A stretch of DNA of 64,000 nt from Bacteroidales bacterium (GTDB lineage: Bacteria > Bacteroidota > Bacteroidia > Bacteroidales > GCA-2748055): contig JAIOZM010000003.1 of assembly GCA_021740585.1 (NCBI GenBank), positions 31,052 to 95,051 of the forward strand, given 5' to 3'. Shown in pieces: positions 36,709 to 45,531 of this stretch. Within the stretch, counting starts at the first letter, position 1. Every line of letters starts with the position of its first letter. The position numbers and the translations under genes were made by a program. The notes beneath the pieces are model-generated. The model worked only from the letters and a program-made list of their open reading frames with translations, was not told the origin of the DNA and did not search any database.

Positions 36709-37824
36709 TCAGTTAAAAATATTAAGGGCTTCGTATATGCTATTTCGCTCAACAGCTATCCTGCCGGCATCTTTTATGAGTGAAGAAATTTCGTCGATTG
36801 TCATTTCCGGATTTTGTTCTTCAGAGCCTGCCATAGTGTAAATTTTTGTGGTATCCTGAATGGTTCCGTCAAGATCATCAACACCATAGGAAAGAGATAT
36901 CACCGAAATGTCTTTGCCAATCATAGGCCAATAGGCCTTAATATGCGGAATATTATCAAGAAAAATCCGGGATACCGCATAATTCCTCAGGTCTTCGGTT
37001 GTGGAAACTTCTCCGGCATAAGACATTTCATTATTACCACTGCGGTATTTTAGCGGAATAAAGGCGTTGAATCCATTGGTTTCATCCTGAAGCTTCCTGA
37101 GCCTTGATAAATGATCGACCCTGTGCTCATAACTTTCTATGTGTCCGTAAAGAATAGTGCAATTGCTGGGAATTCCAAGTTTATGGGCTTGCCGGTGAAC
37201 GTTAAGCCATTTCTCAGTGTCTGTTTTATCCGGACAAATTTTCTTTCTTAATTCTTCGTCAAAAATTTCAGCGCCACCACCCGGGATCGAATCCAAACCG
37301 GCAGCCTTAAGTTTCATTAAAGCAGTTCTTACATCTACGCCCTCTTTTTTAGCCATATGCTCAATTTCTGCCGCAGTAAAGGCTTTAATGTGAACATCCG
37401 GCAATTCATTTTTCACAGTTTGAATAAGTTCAGCGTAATAGTTAGCCGTTCTGTTTGGGTGCACTCCTCCAACAATATGCACTTCAGTTATTCCGCTTGC
37501 CTTATACGATTTTGCCGTATTCCGTATTTCTTCCAGAGAATACTCCCAGGCACCTTCCTGATTTATCTTTCTGGAATAGGAGCAAAACAAACAATTATGT
37601 ATGCATATATTGGTAGGTTCAATATGAATATTTCGATTGAAATACGTATAATTCTGATTGAATTTCTCCCTGATGTGGTTTGCCAGCATCCCCAGAACCG
37701 CTAAGTCAAATTCCTTATAAAGCAACAGAGCCTCATCCTCGTTTATTCTTTCATTATTCAGAATTTTATCGGCAATTTTTTTGTGATTTTCTTCTAATGT
37801 ATTCATTAAACCTTTATTCATCAT
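36709..37824 (-). CDS. mqnE: Aminofutalosine synthase (menaquinone biosynthesis)
   Basis: A 371-residue radical-SAM enzyme of the futalosine menaquinone pathway, joining SAM-derived adenosyl radical to 3-[(1-carboxyvinyl)oxy]benzoate. The cluster motif is CxxxCxxC in NICIHNCLFCSYSR. Features favouring MqnE over MqnC are HIVGGVHPNR, IKAFTAAEIEHM, GGGAEIFDEELRKKICPDK and ILYGHIESYEHR. It is a single gene here; other mqn genes are not in the window. Its presence indicates a menaquinone-based respiratory chain made by the alternative pathway. Confidence 0.87.
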   Translation of the reverse strand: MMNKGLMNTLEENHKKIADKILNNERINEDEALLLYKEFDLAVLGMLANHIREKFNQNYTYFNRNIHIEPTNICIHNCLFCSYSRKINQEGAWEYSLEEIRNTAKSYKASGITEVHIVGGVHPNRTANYYAELIQTVKNELPDVHIKAFTAAEIEHMAKKEGVDVRTALMKLKAAGLDSIPGGGAEIFDEELRKKICPDKTDTEKWLNVHRQAHKLGIPSNCTILYGHIESYEHRVDHLSRLRKLQDETNGFNAFIPLKYRSGNNEMSYAGEVSTTEDLRNYAVSRIFLDNIPHIKAYWPMIGKDISVISLSYGVDDLDGTIQDTTKIYTMAGSEEQNPEMTIDEISSLIKDAGRIAVERNSIYEALNIFN

Positions 37825-38173
37825 TCAAAAAATTAATTCTTCTGTATTAAACCCGTTTTTTAATTAATTGTTTCTTTCCGGCATTACTCATCACAGTTGA
37901 AACCCAGTATCACTATTCTTTTTATCTGATTCAACAGATTTTGTTAATCCGCTTTGCTGAAATAATATTTGAAATAAGTCTGTTTATCAGAGGTTCAGAG
38001 TTTTAAAATTTTTAAAAGTTCGAAGGAGAAATCTGTTTCAACTCTTCTGTTTCCTGCTACACCAATCCAGCTTTCTATTAAATAAAGCTCAAAAATAGAT
38101 ATAATTACCCAGCAATTAAAGTAAAAAGGAAGGTGATTGTGCCGCCAAATTAATAGGGTTTGGAGAATAAAAA
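37825..38173. other. Intergenic region between rpmH and mqnE
   Basis: About 350 bp without a supported gene. A minus-strand TATTTTTG at 38090-38097 fits the -7 consensus and could drive mqnE with a long leader of about 260 nt. No structured RNA family was recognised. Confidence 0.45.
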
Positions 38174-38198
38174 AAGGGTGCCCGAAGAAGACACCCTT
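38168..38198 (-). terminator. Rho-independent terminator of rpmH
   Basis: Read on the minus strand, a 7-bp perfect stem AAGGGTG/CACCCTT (38198-38192 and 38180-38174) with an 11-base loop is followed directly by a run of T. It lies 24 bp after the rpmH stop. Confidence 0.85.
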
Positions 38199-38221
38199 AA
38201 TGAATTATTTATGATAAATAA

Positions 38222-38380
38222 TTATGCTTTATGTTTTATTTCGTCAGAAACAGTAAGTTTTTTCCTACCCTTAGCTCTTCTTGCAGTAAGAATACTTTGT
38301 CCATTAGCAGTTGACATTCTTAATCTGAATCCATGCTTATTTTTTCTCTTTCTATTCGAAGGCTGAAATGTTCTTTTCAT
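38222..38380 (-). CDS. rpmH: 50S ribosomal protein L34
   Basis: A 52-residue basic ribosomal protein, well below usual ORF-length cut-offs and hidden beneath a longer spurious plus-strand frame. The translation starts [19 protein letters not shown], contains [20 protein letters not shown], and ends HKA, an unmistakable L34. The gene has its own promoter (38424-38453) and terminator, so it is monocistronic. The usual partners rnpA and dnaA are not adjacent. Confidence 0.97.
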   Translation of the reverse strand: MKRTFQPSNRKRKNKHGFRLRMSTANGQSILTARRAKGRKKLTVSDEIKHKA

Positions 38381-38423
38381 TACTTTATATTTTATTCAAT
38401 AATTCTTTCTGAAAACAGGACTG

Positions 38424-38453
38424 CAAAAATAGAGAATTATTTTTATTTAACAA
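38424..38453 (-). promoter_or_regulatory. rpmH promoter (TTG - 19 bp - TATTTTTG)
   Basis: On the minus strand a TTG (38453-38451) is separated by exactly 19 bp from TATTTTTG (38431-38424), matching the Bacteroidota -33/-7 arrangement. The predicted leader is about 37 nt. This is the best promoter match in the window. Confidence 0.7.
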
Positions 38454-38589
38454 TAGTAATGAGGAGAAATTTCAATTTCGACTAAAAAACTTCAGATTGA
38501 GAGGAAATTATTGCTTTTGGGAAATTTAAAATGCCGTTTTATTATTCAGTTTAAATGAGTTAACATTCTATATATCAGTGTTGGTTGAA

Positions 38590-39213
38590 TTATTTTGGCA
38601 GATATAATATATTTTTCGTTTCAAAAAACTCCTCCTTAAAATAATCGGAGAGCTTCACTATTTTCATTCTTTTTCTAAAATATTTTATTTCCTCATTAAA
38701 ATCGCCACCCTTCAAATATATAATTCCGTTTTCTTTTTCTGTGCTAATATCATTTTTAATTATTTTATGGTGAATCAAGGCATGAAAATCGGGGAAATTT
38801 GTCACAGCCCGACTGACAATAAAATGAAACTTAGCGGGAAGATTTTCGGCTCTGGAATTCACAGCCGCACAATTCTTTAATTGAAGTTTTTCAATTACAT
38901 CTTTAACGACTTTTATTTTTTTCCCAATGGAATCAGTTAAAGTGAAAGTAGCATCAGGATTGCAGATGGCAAGGGGTATGCCCGGGAATCCTCCTCCTGT
39001 ACCTACATCTAAAATTTTAGCCTCAGCAGGAAAGGGATAATACTTATAAATGCTCAATGAATGAAGAATATGTTTTTCGTAAAGATGGGGAATGTCTTTT
39101 CGGGAAATAAGGTTTATTTTTTCATTCCAATAAGAATATAAATCACCTAACAGTCCCAGTTTTTCATATTGTTCCTCACTTAAATCAGGAAAATATTTTC
39201 TGATAAGTTCCAT
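38590..39213 (-). CDS. rsmG: 16S rRNA (guanine(527)-N(7))-methyltransferase
   Basis: A 207-residue SAM-dependent methyltransferase modifying G527 of 16S rRNA. The SAM-binding motif ILDVGTGGGFPGIPLAI lies at about residues 66-82; the N-terminal NEKINLISRKD and the VSRAV segment are also diagnostic. It is the last gene of a minus-strand run: glycosyltransferase, ECF sigma factor, rsmG, with gaps of 0 and 5 bp. Confidence 0.95.
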   Translation of the reverse strand: MELIRKYFPDLSEEQYEKLGLLGDLYSYWNEKINLISRKDIPHLYEKHILHSLSIYKYYPFPAEAKILDVGTGGGFPGIPLAICNPDATFTLTDSIGKKIKVVKDVIEKLQLKNCAAVNSRAENLPAKFHFIVSRAVTNFPDFHALIHHKIIKNDISTEKENGIIYLKGGDFNEEIKYFRKRMKIVKLSDYFKEEFFETKNILYLPK

Positions 39214-39218
39214 TTTAA

Positions 39219-39824
39219 TCAGATGGTTTCAGAACTGTGTTTCATGATATTGAAGAGAAGCTCCCGGGCCCTGAATAATTGAGCTTTGACCGTCCCGATG
39301 GGCAGATTTAACTCCTCAGAGATTTCTTCGTATGAGTATTCTTCAAAATATCTTAACTCAACCAATGTTTTATATCTTGGTTTTAATTTCGACACCACAT
39401 CCCTCATTAGTTTTACCTTTTGCTTTACAATTAAACTTGCTTCAGGATCCAGACTGTCTGATTGAATGGTAGAAGATGGTGTTGAGCTGTTCTCATAATC
39501 GGACTTTTGATCCAGGCTTATGGTATTGCCTCTTTTTTTTCTGATAAAATCTATGCAATTGTTGGTTGCGATTTTAAAAAGCCAGGTGCTGAATGCATAA
39601 TTTGGAGTATACTGTTCAATTTTTTTGAAAGCTTTTCCGAATGCTTCTATGGTTAAATCTTCAGCATCGGCGGGATTATTAACCATTTTTAAAAGCATAA
39701 AATATATAGCGTCTCGGTAACGTCCCAATAGCTCTGCGTATGCTTTTTGATCGCCCAAACAAGCTGCCTCAACTAATTTTAAGTCAATTAAAGCCTTTTC
39801 AGATAAATTGGGATTTAATTCCAT
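39219..39824 (-). CDS. ECF-type RNA polymerase sigma factor
   Basis: A 201-residue sigma-70 family protein. Region 2 reads YAELLGRYRDAIYFML, DAEDLTIEAFGKAF and STWLFKIATNNCIDFIRKK; region 4 reads LKPRYKTLVELRYFEEYSY followed by GTVKAQLFRAREL. It stands in tight order between a glycosyltransferase gene and rsmG, and no anti-sigma gene is adjacent, which suggests a constitutively available, housekeeping-like ECF factor of Bacteroidota. Regulon unknown. Confidence 0.9.
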   Translation of the reverse strand: MELNPNLSEKALIDLKLVEAACLGDQKAYAELLGRYRDAIYFMLLKMVNNPADAEDLTIEAFGKAFKKIEQYTPNYAFSTWLFKIATNNCIDFIRKKRGNTISLDQKSDYENSSTPSSTIQSDSLDPEASLIVKQKVKLMRDVVSKLKPRYKTLVELRYFEEYSYEEISEELNLPIGTVKAQLFRARELLFNIMKHSSETI

Positions 39825-40967
39825 CTATTTCCTTTTTCGATCAATAATATTGGATATATGCATCAGACTATATATCCATGGTATAAGGGGTTCAAAAATT
39901 ACAGATAGCAAAAATAGAAACTTTTCGTTTAATGTCTTGAATACGAGGTAAAAATTAATAGCTTTTATGACAACCAGAAGCAAATAGGCTGATAAAACCA
40001 TTAAAACCAAAACTCTTTCCTGCAATACGATCAAAAGCCAAATAAAGGAAATACTTAACATCATTCTGCTTAAGTACTCAAAACCAAGTATTCTGAGAGT
40101 CGATTTTTTGTACATTCCTGAGGTTGTCAGATGTCTTTTCTTTTGATTAATCCATTGTCCCCAACTTTTCCCGGGCTCGGAATATGTAAAACTGGCCGGA
40201 TTTGTTTCAACCACACAATTTTCTGAGGTCCCGACTTCGCTTATAAACAGATCATCGTCGCCCGACTCCAGTTTCAAATGACTGGCAAAACCTTTGTTTT
40301 TGAAAAAAAGCTCTTTTCTGTAAGAAAGGTTTCTGCCTACCCCCATGTAAGGCTTTCCAATCCTGGTTAACGCAATGTATTGCATGGCAATAAACGCTGA
40401 TTCAAAGCGGATGATCGAGTTTAAAAGTCCTTTTGTTTTTTTGTATAGACCAATTCCAAGAATAACTGAATTTTTATCAGAATAATTTCTGATCATTAAT
40501 TTCATCCAGTTTTTACCGGCAGGTTCGCAATCAGCATCAGTGAGCAATACAATATCATGGTGTGCAGCTTTAAGTCCAATGGTTAAAGCTAATTTTTTCC
40601 CCCTTAAAAATTTCGAGTCTTTTTGAATGCTTGAAACTCGTAAGTGAGGATATTTTAATTTCAGATCTTCTAAAAATTCCTGGGTTCCATCTTCAGATCC
40701 ATCGTTAACAACAATTAATTCAAATTCAGGATAATCCTGCTCAAGAATAAGTGGGAGCTTGGTTCTGAGATTTTCAATTTCATTTCTGGCACAAATAATT
40801 ACTGAAACAGCCGGGTATTTTTTTCTTCCCGGGGATAAGGGGATACTTTTCTGTTTTGCTTTGGGAAATAACAAGAGGTAATAGGAAAGTTGAGTTAGGA
40901 ATGAAATAAGAAATATTAAAATTAATATACGATTTATAAGGCTTATATCGGAAAAAAGTTGAGTCAA
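39825..40967 (-). CDS. Membrane-bound family 2 glycosyltransferase
   Basis: A 380-residue enzyme with an N-terminal membrane helix (about 10-32), a GT-A catalytic domain (PAVSVIICARNEIENL, VVNDGSEDGT, and the DxD-type DADCEP near residues 142-147), a later QxxRW-like segment (QWINQKKRHL), and two to three C-terminal helices (about 290-375). This layout is that of processive-like GT2 enzymes of exopolysaccharide or glycolipid synthesis. Its stop directly abuts the ECF sigma gene. Donor and acceptor unknown. Confidence 0.88.
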   Translation of the reverse strand: MTQLFSDISLINRILILIFLISFLTQLSYYLLLFPKAKQKSIPLSPGRKKYPAVSVIICARNEIENLRTKLPLILEQDYPEFELIVVNDGSEDGTQEFLEDLKLKYPHLRVSSIQKDSKFLRGKKLALTIGLKAAHHDIVLLTDADCEPAGKNWMKLMIRNYSDKNSVILGIGLYKKTKGLLNSIIRFESAFIAMQYIALTRIGKPYMGVGRNLSYRKELFFKNKGFASHLKLESGDDDLFISEVGTSENCVVETNPASFTYSEPGKSWGQWINQKKRHLTTSGMYKKSTLRILGFEYLSRMMLSISFIWLLIVLQERVLVLMVLSAYLLLVVIKAINFYLVFKTLNEKFLFLLSVIFEPLIPWIYSLMHISNIIDRKRK

Positions 40968-41073
40968 AGCAAATCTTTTTAATTAATGTAACAATAGAAA
41001 AAATGTCGTCACAAAGCTAAGCAAAATCCTATTATTCTATTTTTAAAATCGAAAAATTGTATGATTAATTTAG

Positions 41074-41106
41074 TTGATGGAAAACAATTACAATATATTA
41101 TCTTTG
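41074..41106 (+). promoter_or_regulatory. tgt promoter (TTG - 22 bp - TATCTTTG)
   Basis: TATCTTTG (41099-41106) fits TAnnTTTG exactly and lies 15 bp before the tgt ATG. A TTG at 41074-41076 is a possible -33 element, with a slightly long spacer. Confidence 0.5.
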
Positions 41107-41121
41107 CACATCGATTAAAAA

Positions 41122-42252
41122 ATGGAATTTACTATAAGCAATAAGGACGGAAAGTCCAAAGCAAGAGCAGGCCTGCTGCGAACCGATCACGGAGATATTC
41201 AAACTCCGATTTTTATGCCGGTGGGAACGGGAGGTAGCGTTAAAGGTGTTCATCAAAGGGAATTGAAGGAGGAAATTCAGGCTCCGGTTATTCTGGGAAA
41301 TACCTATCATCTGTATTTAAGACCCGGAAATGATGTTCTTAGAAAAGCCGGAGGATTGCATAAATTTATCAATTGGGATGGTGCGATATTGACAGATAGT
41401 GGAGGATATCAGGTTTTTTCTTTGTCAGAAATCAGGAAGATTAAAGAAGAAGGAGCCGTCTTTCAATCTCACATTGATGGTTCAAAGCACATTTTTTCTC
41501 CTGAGAATAATGTTGAAACCCAACGAATAATTGGCGCAGATATTATAATGGCACTCGATGAATGCACTCCATACCCCTGCGATTATAATTATGCCAGAAA
41601 ATCTCTCGATCTTACTCACAGGTGGTTGGATCGTGGGATAAAAAAGTTTTATGAAACAGAACCGCTATACGGACATAATCAGGCATATTTCCCAATTGTT
41701 CAGGGTAGCGTTTATAAAGATTTAAGGAAAGAATCGGCTGAATTTATTGCTGGAAAGGGAATGGATGGCAATGCCATTGGAGGGCTTTCTGTTGGTGAAC
41801 CTGCTGAGGAAATGTATGCCATGACAGATATTGTTACAGACATACTTCCTGAAAGTAAACCCAGATATCTGATGGGAGTGGGTACACCGGTAAATATTCT
41901 CGAGTCAATAGCATTGGGTGTAGATATGTTCGATTGTGTAATGCCCACGAGAAATGGTCGTAATGGCATGCTATTTACTTCTGAAGGCATTATCAATATC
42001 AAAAATGTTAAATGGAAGGAAGATTTTTCATCACTCGACCCGAATGTTAATTCCTTCGTCGATATACAATATTCTAAAGCTTATTTGCGTCATTTGATAA
42101 TATCGAACGAAATGCTTGGAGCCCAGATTGCTACAATTCATAATCTGGCCTTTTATTTATGGCTGGTAAAAACTGCCAGAGAGAAAATCGTAACAGGAGA
42201 ATTCAGTACATGGAAAAACCAAATGGTAAAAAAATTGTCAGAAAGGCTATAG
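41122..42252 (+). CDS. tgt: tRNA-guanine(34) transglycosylase
   Basis: A 376-residue enzyme exchanging G34 of NAU/NAC-decoding tRNAs for a queuosine precursor. Substrate-binding Asp92 (TDSGGYQVFS), the loop GGLSVGEP, and nucleophile Asp271 in MFDCVMPTRNGRNG are intact. The zinc-site cysteines of E. coli-type Tgt (CxCxxC) are absent: the matching positions are Val309, Ser311 and Asp314, although the fourth ligand His340 is kept. This seems a lineage feature of Bacteroidota as far as I recall. The following permease gene starts inside its last 43 bp. Confidence 0.95.
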   Translation: MEFTISNKDGKSKARAGLLRTDHGDIQTPIFMPVGTGGSVKGVHQRELKEEIQAPVILGNTYHLYLRPGNDVLRKAGGLHKFINWDGAILTDSGGYQVFSLSEIRKIKEEGAVFQSHIDGSKHIFSPENNVETQRIIGADIIMALDECTPYPCDYNYARKSLDLTHRWLDRGIKKFYETEPLYGHNQAYFPIVQGSVYKDLRKESAEFIAGKGMDGNAIGGLSVGEPAEEMYAMTDIVTDILPESKPRYLMGVGTPVNILESIALGVDMFDCVMPTRNGRNGMLFTSEGIINIKNVKWKEDFSSLDPNVNSFVDIQYSKAYLRHLIISNEMLGAQIATIHNLAFYLWLVKTAREKIVTGEFSTWKNQMVKKLSERL

Positions 42253-43343
42253 AGCTTCTGGGATTAAAGGTGCTGGATATTTACATTATCCGTAAATTTC
42301 TGGGAACCTTTTTCTTTTCAATCCTTATAATACTCTCCATAGCAGTAGTCTTCGATTTTTCGGAGAAGATTGATGATTTTATTGAAAATAATGCATCTTT
42401 TAATGATGTTATTTTCGATTATTACATGAATTTCATCCCTTATTTTGCGGTTTTATTCAGCTCTCTCTTCACTTTCATTTCTGTAATATATTTCACTTCT
42501 AAAATGGCCTACGATTCAGAAATAATTGCTATTCTGAGTAGTGGTATAAATCTCACGAGACTGCTAAGACCCTATATGTTATCGGCATTTGTTATAGCTG
42601 CATTTTCCTTCATGCTTAGTAATCTTGTGCTACCTAAAGCTACGCGAATAAAGCTCGATTTTGAGGAGAAGTATATACATTCGAGACCTGTTAGTTTTGA
42701 TAGAAAGAATATACACCGGCAAATTGAGCCGGGAAAATATATTTACATGGAGAGCTACAGTAACGTAAGTCAGACAGGTTACAATTTCTCAATGGAAAAA
42801 TTTGATAATGGGAAACTTGTTTCTAAGTTGATGGCCGATCAGATCTTTTGGGATTCTACCAAAAACAAATGGACCATCAGAAGGTATTATATAAGAGATA
42901 TTGATGGGTTAAAAGAAACAATCACAGCTGATAATTTAATTGATACCACCATTAATATGTACCCGGAAGATTTTATGAAAAGGGTGAATGTGGTGGAAGC
43001 TATGAGCTTGGGTGAGTTAAATGAGTTTATATCGGTTGCTAAAATGCAAGGAGAAACAAACGTAACATCTTATCTCATTGAGAAGTACAGAAGAACAGCA
43101 AATCCTTTTTCAACTTTTATCCTTACTATAATTGGGGTGGCCGTGTCATCGCGAAAGGTCAGAGGTGGCATTGGAGCTCAACTTGGTGCCGGACTTGTAA
43201 TTGCTTTTGGATATATTTTATTTATGCAGTTCTCTTCCCAGTTCTCAATAAGTGGCAGCCTTCCACCACTTGTCGCAGTTTGGATTCCAAATTTTATCTT
43301 TATGATAGTGGCAGTTATTATTTACAGAATGGCTCCCAAGTAA
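42210..43343 (+). CDS. LptF/LptG family permease
   Basis: A 377-residue inner-membrane protein of the LptF/LptG family (lipopolysaccharide export ABC permease). Layout: membrane helices at about 25-46, 65-90 and 105-128, a periplasmic jellyroll-like region (about 145-275), and three C-terminal helices (about 290-375). The start at 42210 (MEKPNGKK) is preferred over an in-frame ATG at 42159 because the family starts near here; it still overlaps tgt by 43 bp. The motif LLRPYMLSAF and VSSRKVRGGIG are family-like. LptB is not nearby. Confidence 0.88.
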   Translation: MEKPNGKKIVRKAIELLGLKVLDIYIIRKFLGTFFFSILIILSIAVVFDFSEKIDDFIENNASFNDVIFDYYMNFIPYFAVLFSSLFTFISVIYFTSKMAYDSEIIAILSSGINLTRLLRPYMLSAFVIAAFSFMLSNLVLPKATRIKLDFEEKYIHSRPVSFDRKNIHRQIEPGKYIYMESYSNVSQTGYNFSMEKFDNGKLVSKLMADQIFWDSTKNKWTIRRYYIRDIDGLKETITADNLIDTTINMYPEDFMKRVNVVEAMSLGELNEFISVAKMQGETNVTSYLIEKYRRTANPFSTFILTIIGVAVSSRKVRGGIGAQLGAGLVIAFGYILFMQFSSQFSISGSLPPLVAVWIPNFIFMIVAVIIYRMAPK

Positions 43344-43568
43344 TTTTTATTCGACCAATACACTCAAATAGTCAAATAGTTTTTATCTTAATTATTTTTA
43401 GATTTTTTTGTTTTGTTAAAAATCTTATTATCAATATGATGACATCTGTTATTAGAATATAAATGATTTTTATTCTTTTATAATTAATAAGGTTTTACTA
43501 ATGTTGCAATTCTGATATTCGAAAAAAACACTCAGATAAAACGATAATTTAAACTAATATTAATAATT

Positions 43569-45113
43569 ATGGCTGCCAATAAAAAGGTTCTTGAATTTAA
43601 AAAACGAAGGGAAGTGGTTCTGACCGGGGGTGGGGAAAAGGCTATCCAGAAACAGGTTGCAATGGGTAAAATGACTGCGCGTGACAGGGTTCTTGCTATT
43701 CTTGATCAGGGTTCATTTAATGAATATGATTTATTTGTAGAGCATGATGCCCGGGATTTTGATATGGATAAGAAAACCCTGCATGGTGATGGGGTTATTA
43801 TTGGAACCGGAACGGTTAATGGAAGACCAATCTGTATTTTTGCTCAGGATTTTACTGTTGCGGGAGGATCACTGGGATCGGCTCATGCCCGGAAAATAAC
43901 AAAAATAATGGATCATTCTTTGAAAATGAGGATGCCACTTATCGGAATTAACGACTCGGGTGGAGCGAGGATTCAGGAAGGAGTTAATTCTCTTGCCGGT
44001 TATGGCGAGATTTTCTTCCGTAACACTTTGGCCTCTGGTGTAATACCTCAGATATCTGTTATTTTGGGACCTTGTGCCGGTGGCGCCGTTTATTCACCCG
44101 CCTTAACCGATTTCGTTTTTGTGGTCGATCAGATTTCTAAAATGTTTATCACGGGTCCGGAGGTAATTAAAACCGTTTTGGGTGAAGAAATTTCTATGGA
44201 AGATCTGGGTGGTGCCAGAGTGCATTGTGAGATAACAGGAAATGCTCATTTCTTTGCTGAAAGTGAAATAGAATGTTTTGAACAGATTAAAAAACTGTTG
44301 TATTTTCTTCCATGGAGTAATAGTGAGAAATCAAATACCCAGCCAACTGGTTTACCTGATCCTAAATTTGATATTACTGAAATTATTCCTGAAGATCCAC
44401 GCGAGCCTTATGATGTGAGAGATGTGGTTCGTTCTCTGGTTGACAACTCAGATTTCTTTGAAGTTCAGGAGTTGTGGGCTCAAAATATTGTAATCGGATT
44501 TGGAAAACTAGCCGGTGAAACAGTGGGTTTTGTTTGCAATCAGCCTATAGTACTTGCCGGAGTTCTGGATGTAGACTCCTCTGATAAATCTGCTCGTTTT
44601 ATTCGTTTCTGCGATGCTTTCAATATTCCTATAATAACTTTGGTTGACCTGCCGGGATATTTGCCTGGAGTTGATCAGGAGCATGCCGGGGTAATCAGAC
44701 ATGGAGCAAAACTTCTTTATGCATATTCTGAAGCAACCGTTCCAAAAGTAACTGTAATTCTCAGAAAAGCTTATGGTGGAGGTTATATTGCCATGAATTC
44801 CCGTCACCTCCGGGCCGACTTTGTTTTTGCATGGCCTTCAGCCGAAATCGCTGTTATGGGTCCTGAGGGTGCCGCTAACATTATTTTCAAAAGAGAAATC
44901 GCTGCCGCTGAAGATCCTGAGGCAATGAGACTGCAAAAAGTGGAAGAATATAAAGAAAAGTTCGCGAATCCGTATGTGGCTGCCTCAAAAGGTTTTATTG
45001 ATTCGGTTATTGAACCTGAAGAAACAAGGAAGGTAATTCAGCACGCCATCGAAGTATCTTCAAGAAAAGATATCTCCATGCCAAGAAAAAAACATGGGAT
45101 TCCTCCATTTTAA
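43569..45113 (+). CDS. Acyl-CoA carboxyltransferase subunit, second paralogue
   Basis: A 514-residue PccB/MmdA-family carboxyltransferase, clearly paralogous to the one at 28250 (shared DSGGARIQEG, GGAVYSP, LPGVDQEHxGxIRHGAKLLYAY and MGPEGA). The neighbouring gene is a small biotin carrier, but no biotin carboxylase or membrane decarboxylase subunit follows. It may share the biotin carboxylase at 29819, or belong with MmdB/OadB-type subunits elsewhere as methylmalonyl-CoA decarboxylase. Sequence alone does not decide between them. Confidence 0.88.
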   Translation: MAANKKVLEFKKRREVVLTGGGEKAIQKQVAMGKMTARDRVLAILDQGSFNEYDLFVEHDARDFDMDKKTLHGDGVIIGTGTVNGRPICIFAQDFTVAGGSLGSAHARKITKIMDHSLKMRMPLIGINDSGGARIQEGVNSLAGYGEIFFRNTLASGVIPQISVILGPCAGGAVYSPALTDFVFVVDQISKMFITGPEVIKTVLGEEISMEDLGGARVHCEITGNAHFFAESEIECFEQIKKLLYFLPWSNSEKSNTQPTGLPDPKFDITEIIPEDPREPYDVRDVVRSLVDNSDFFEVQELWAQNIVIGFGKLAGETVGFVCNQPIVLAGVLDVDSSDKSARFIRFCDAFNIPIITLVDLPGYLPGVDQEHAGVIRHGAKLLYAYSEATVPKVTVILRKAYGGGYIAMNSRHLRADFVFAWPSAEIAVMGPEGAANIIFKREIAAAEDPEAMRLQKVEEYKEKFANPYVAASKGFIDSVIEPEETRKVIQHAIEVSSRKDISMPRKKHGIPPF

Positions 45114-45161
45114 TGAATGCGATTATTGAAATTTGGTGAGAATAACTAAAAATAACAAAAC

Positions 45162-45476
45162 ATGACAATAGATAAATATACAGATTTCTTTATTGAAGAG
45201 ACTTCATACAGAACCACTCTAAATGAGAAATTCAAAAATAGGAAAAACTGGAAAAAAATTGATCCGAAAATTATCCATTCTGTTATTCCGGGCACTATAG
45301 TGGATATATTTGTAAATAATGGACAATTATTAAAATCGGGTGATCCAATCCTTATCCTGGAGGCAATGAAAATGAGAAATGTTGTTTGTATGCCAATGGA
45401 CGGAACCCTGAAGTCTGTGCAGGTGGAAAAAGGACAGGTAATTCCGAAAGGATTTGTTTTAGCCGATATTGAATAA
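45162..45476 (+). CDS. Biotin carrier protein (small form)
   Basis: A 104-residue protein. The C-terminal 70 residues form a biotinyl domain with acceptor Lys70 in EAMKMRN. The N-terminal ~30 residues are polar and short, so unlike the 178-residue carrier at 31338 it lacks the beta-rich interaction domain. It lies 48 bp after the second carboxyltransferase and before a strong terminator, so those two genes form the whole unit. Confidence 0.88.
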   Translation: MTIDKYTDFFIEETSYRTTLNEKFKNRKNWKKIDPKIIHSVIPGTIVDIFVNNGQLLKSGDPILILEAMKMRNVVCMPMDGTLKSVQVEKGQVIPKGFVLADIE

Positions 45477-45496
45477 AATACTTTTTAATGGATAAT

Positions 45497-45528
45497 AACC
45501 CCGGTATTTGATAAGTACCGGGGTTTTT
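45497..45528. terminator. Bidirectional rho-independent terminator
   Basis: A perfect 10-bp stem AACCCCGGTA/TACCGGGGTT (45497-45506 and 45516-45525) with a 9-base loop, followed by TTTTT on the plus strand. It lies between the biotin carrier gene and convergent ispE and can serve the plus strand strongly. Confidence 0.92.
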
Positions 45529-45531
45529 ACT

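Noticed and set aside
38160..38366. 68-codon plus-strand frame
   Set aside because: It lies opposite rpmH and its terminator; the minus-strand L34 protein is clearly the real gene.
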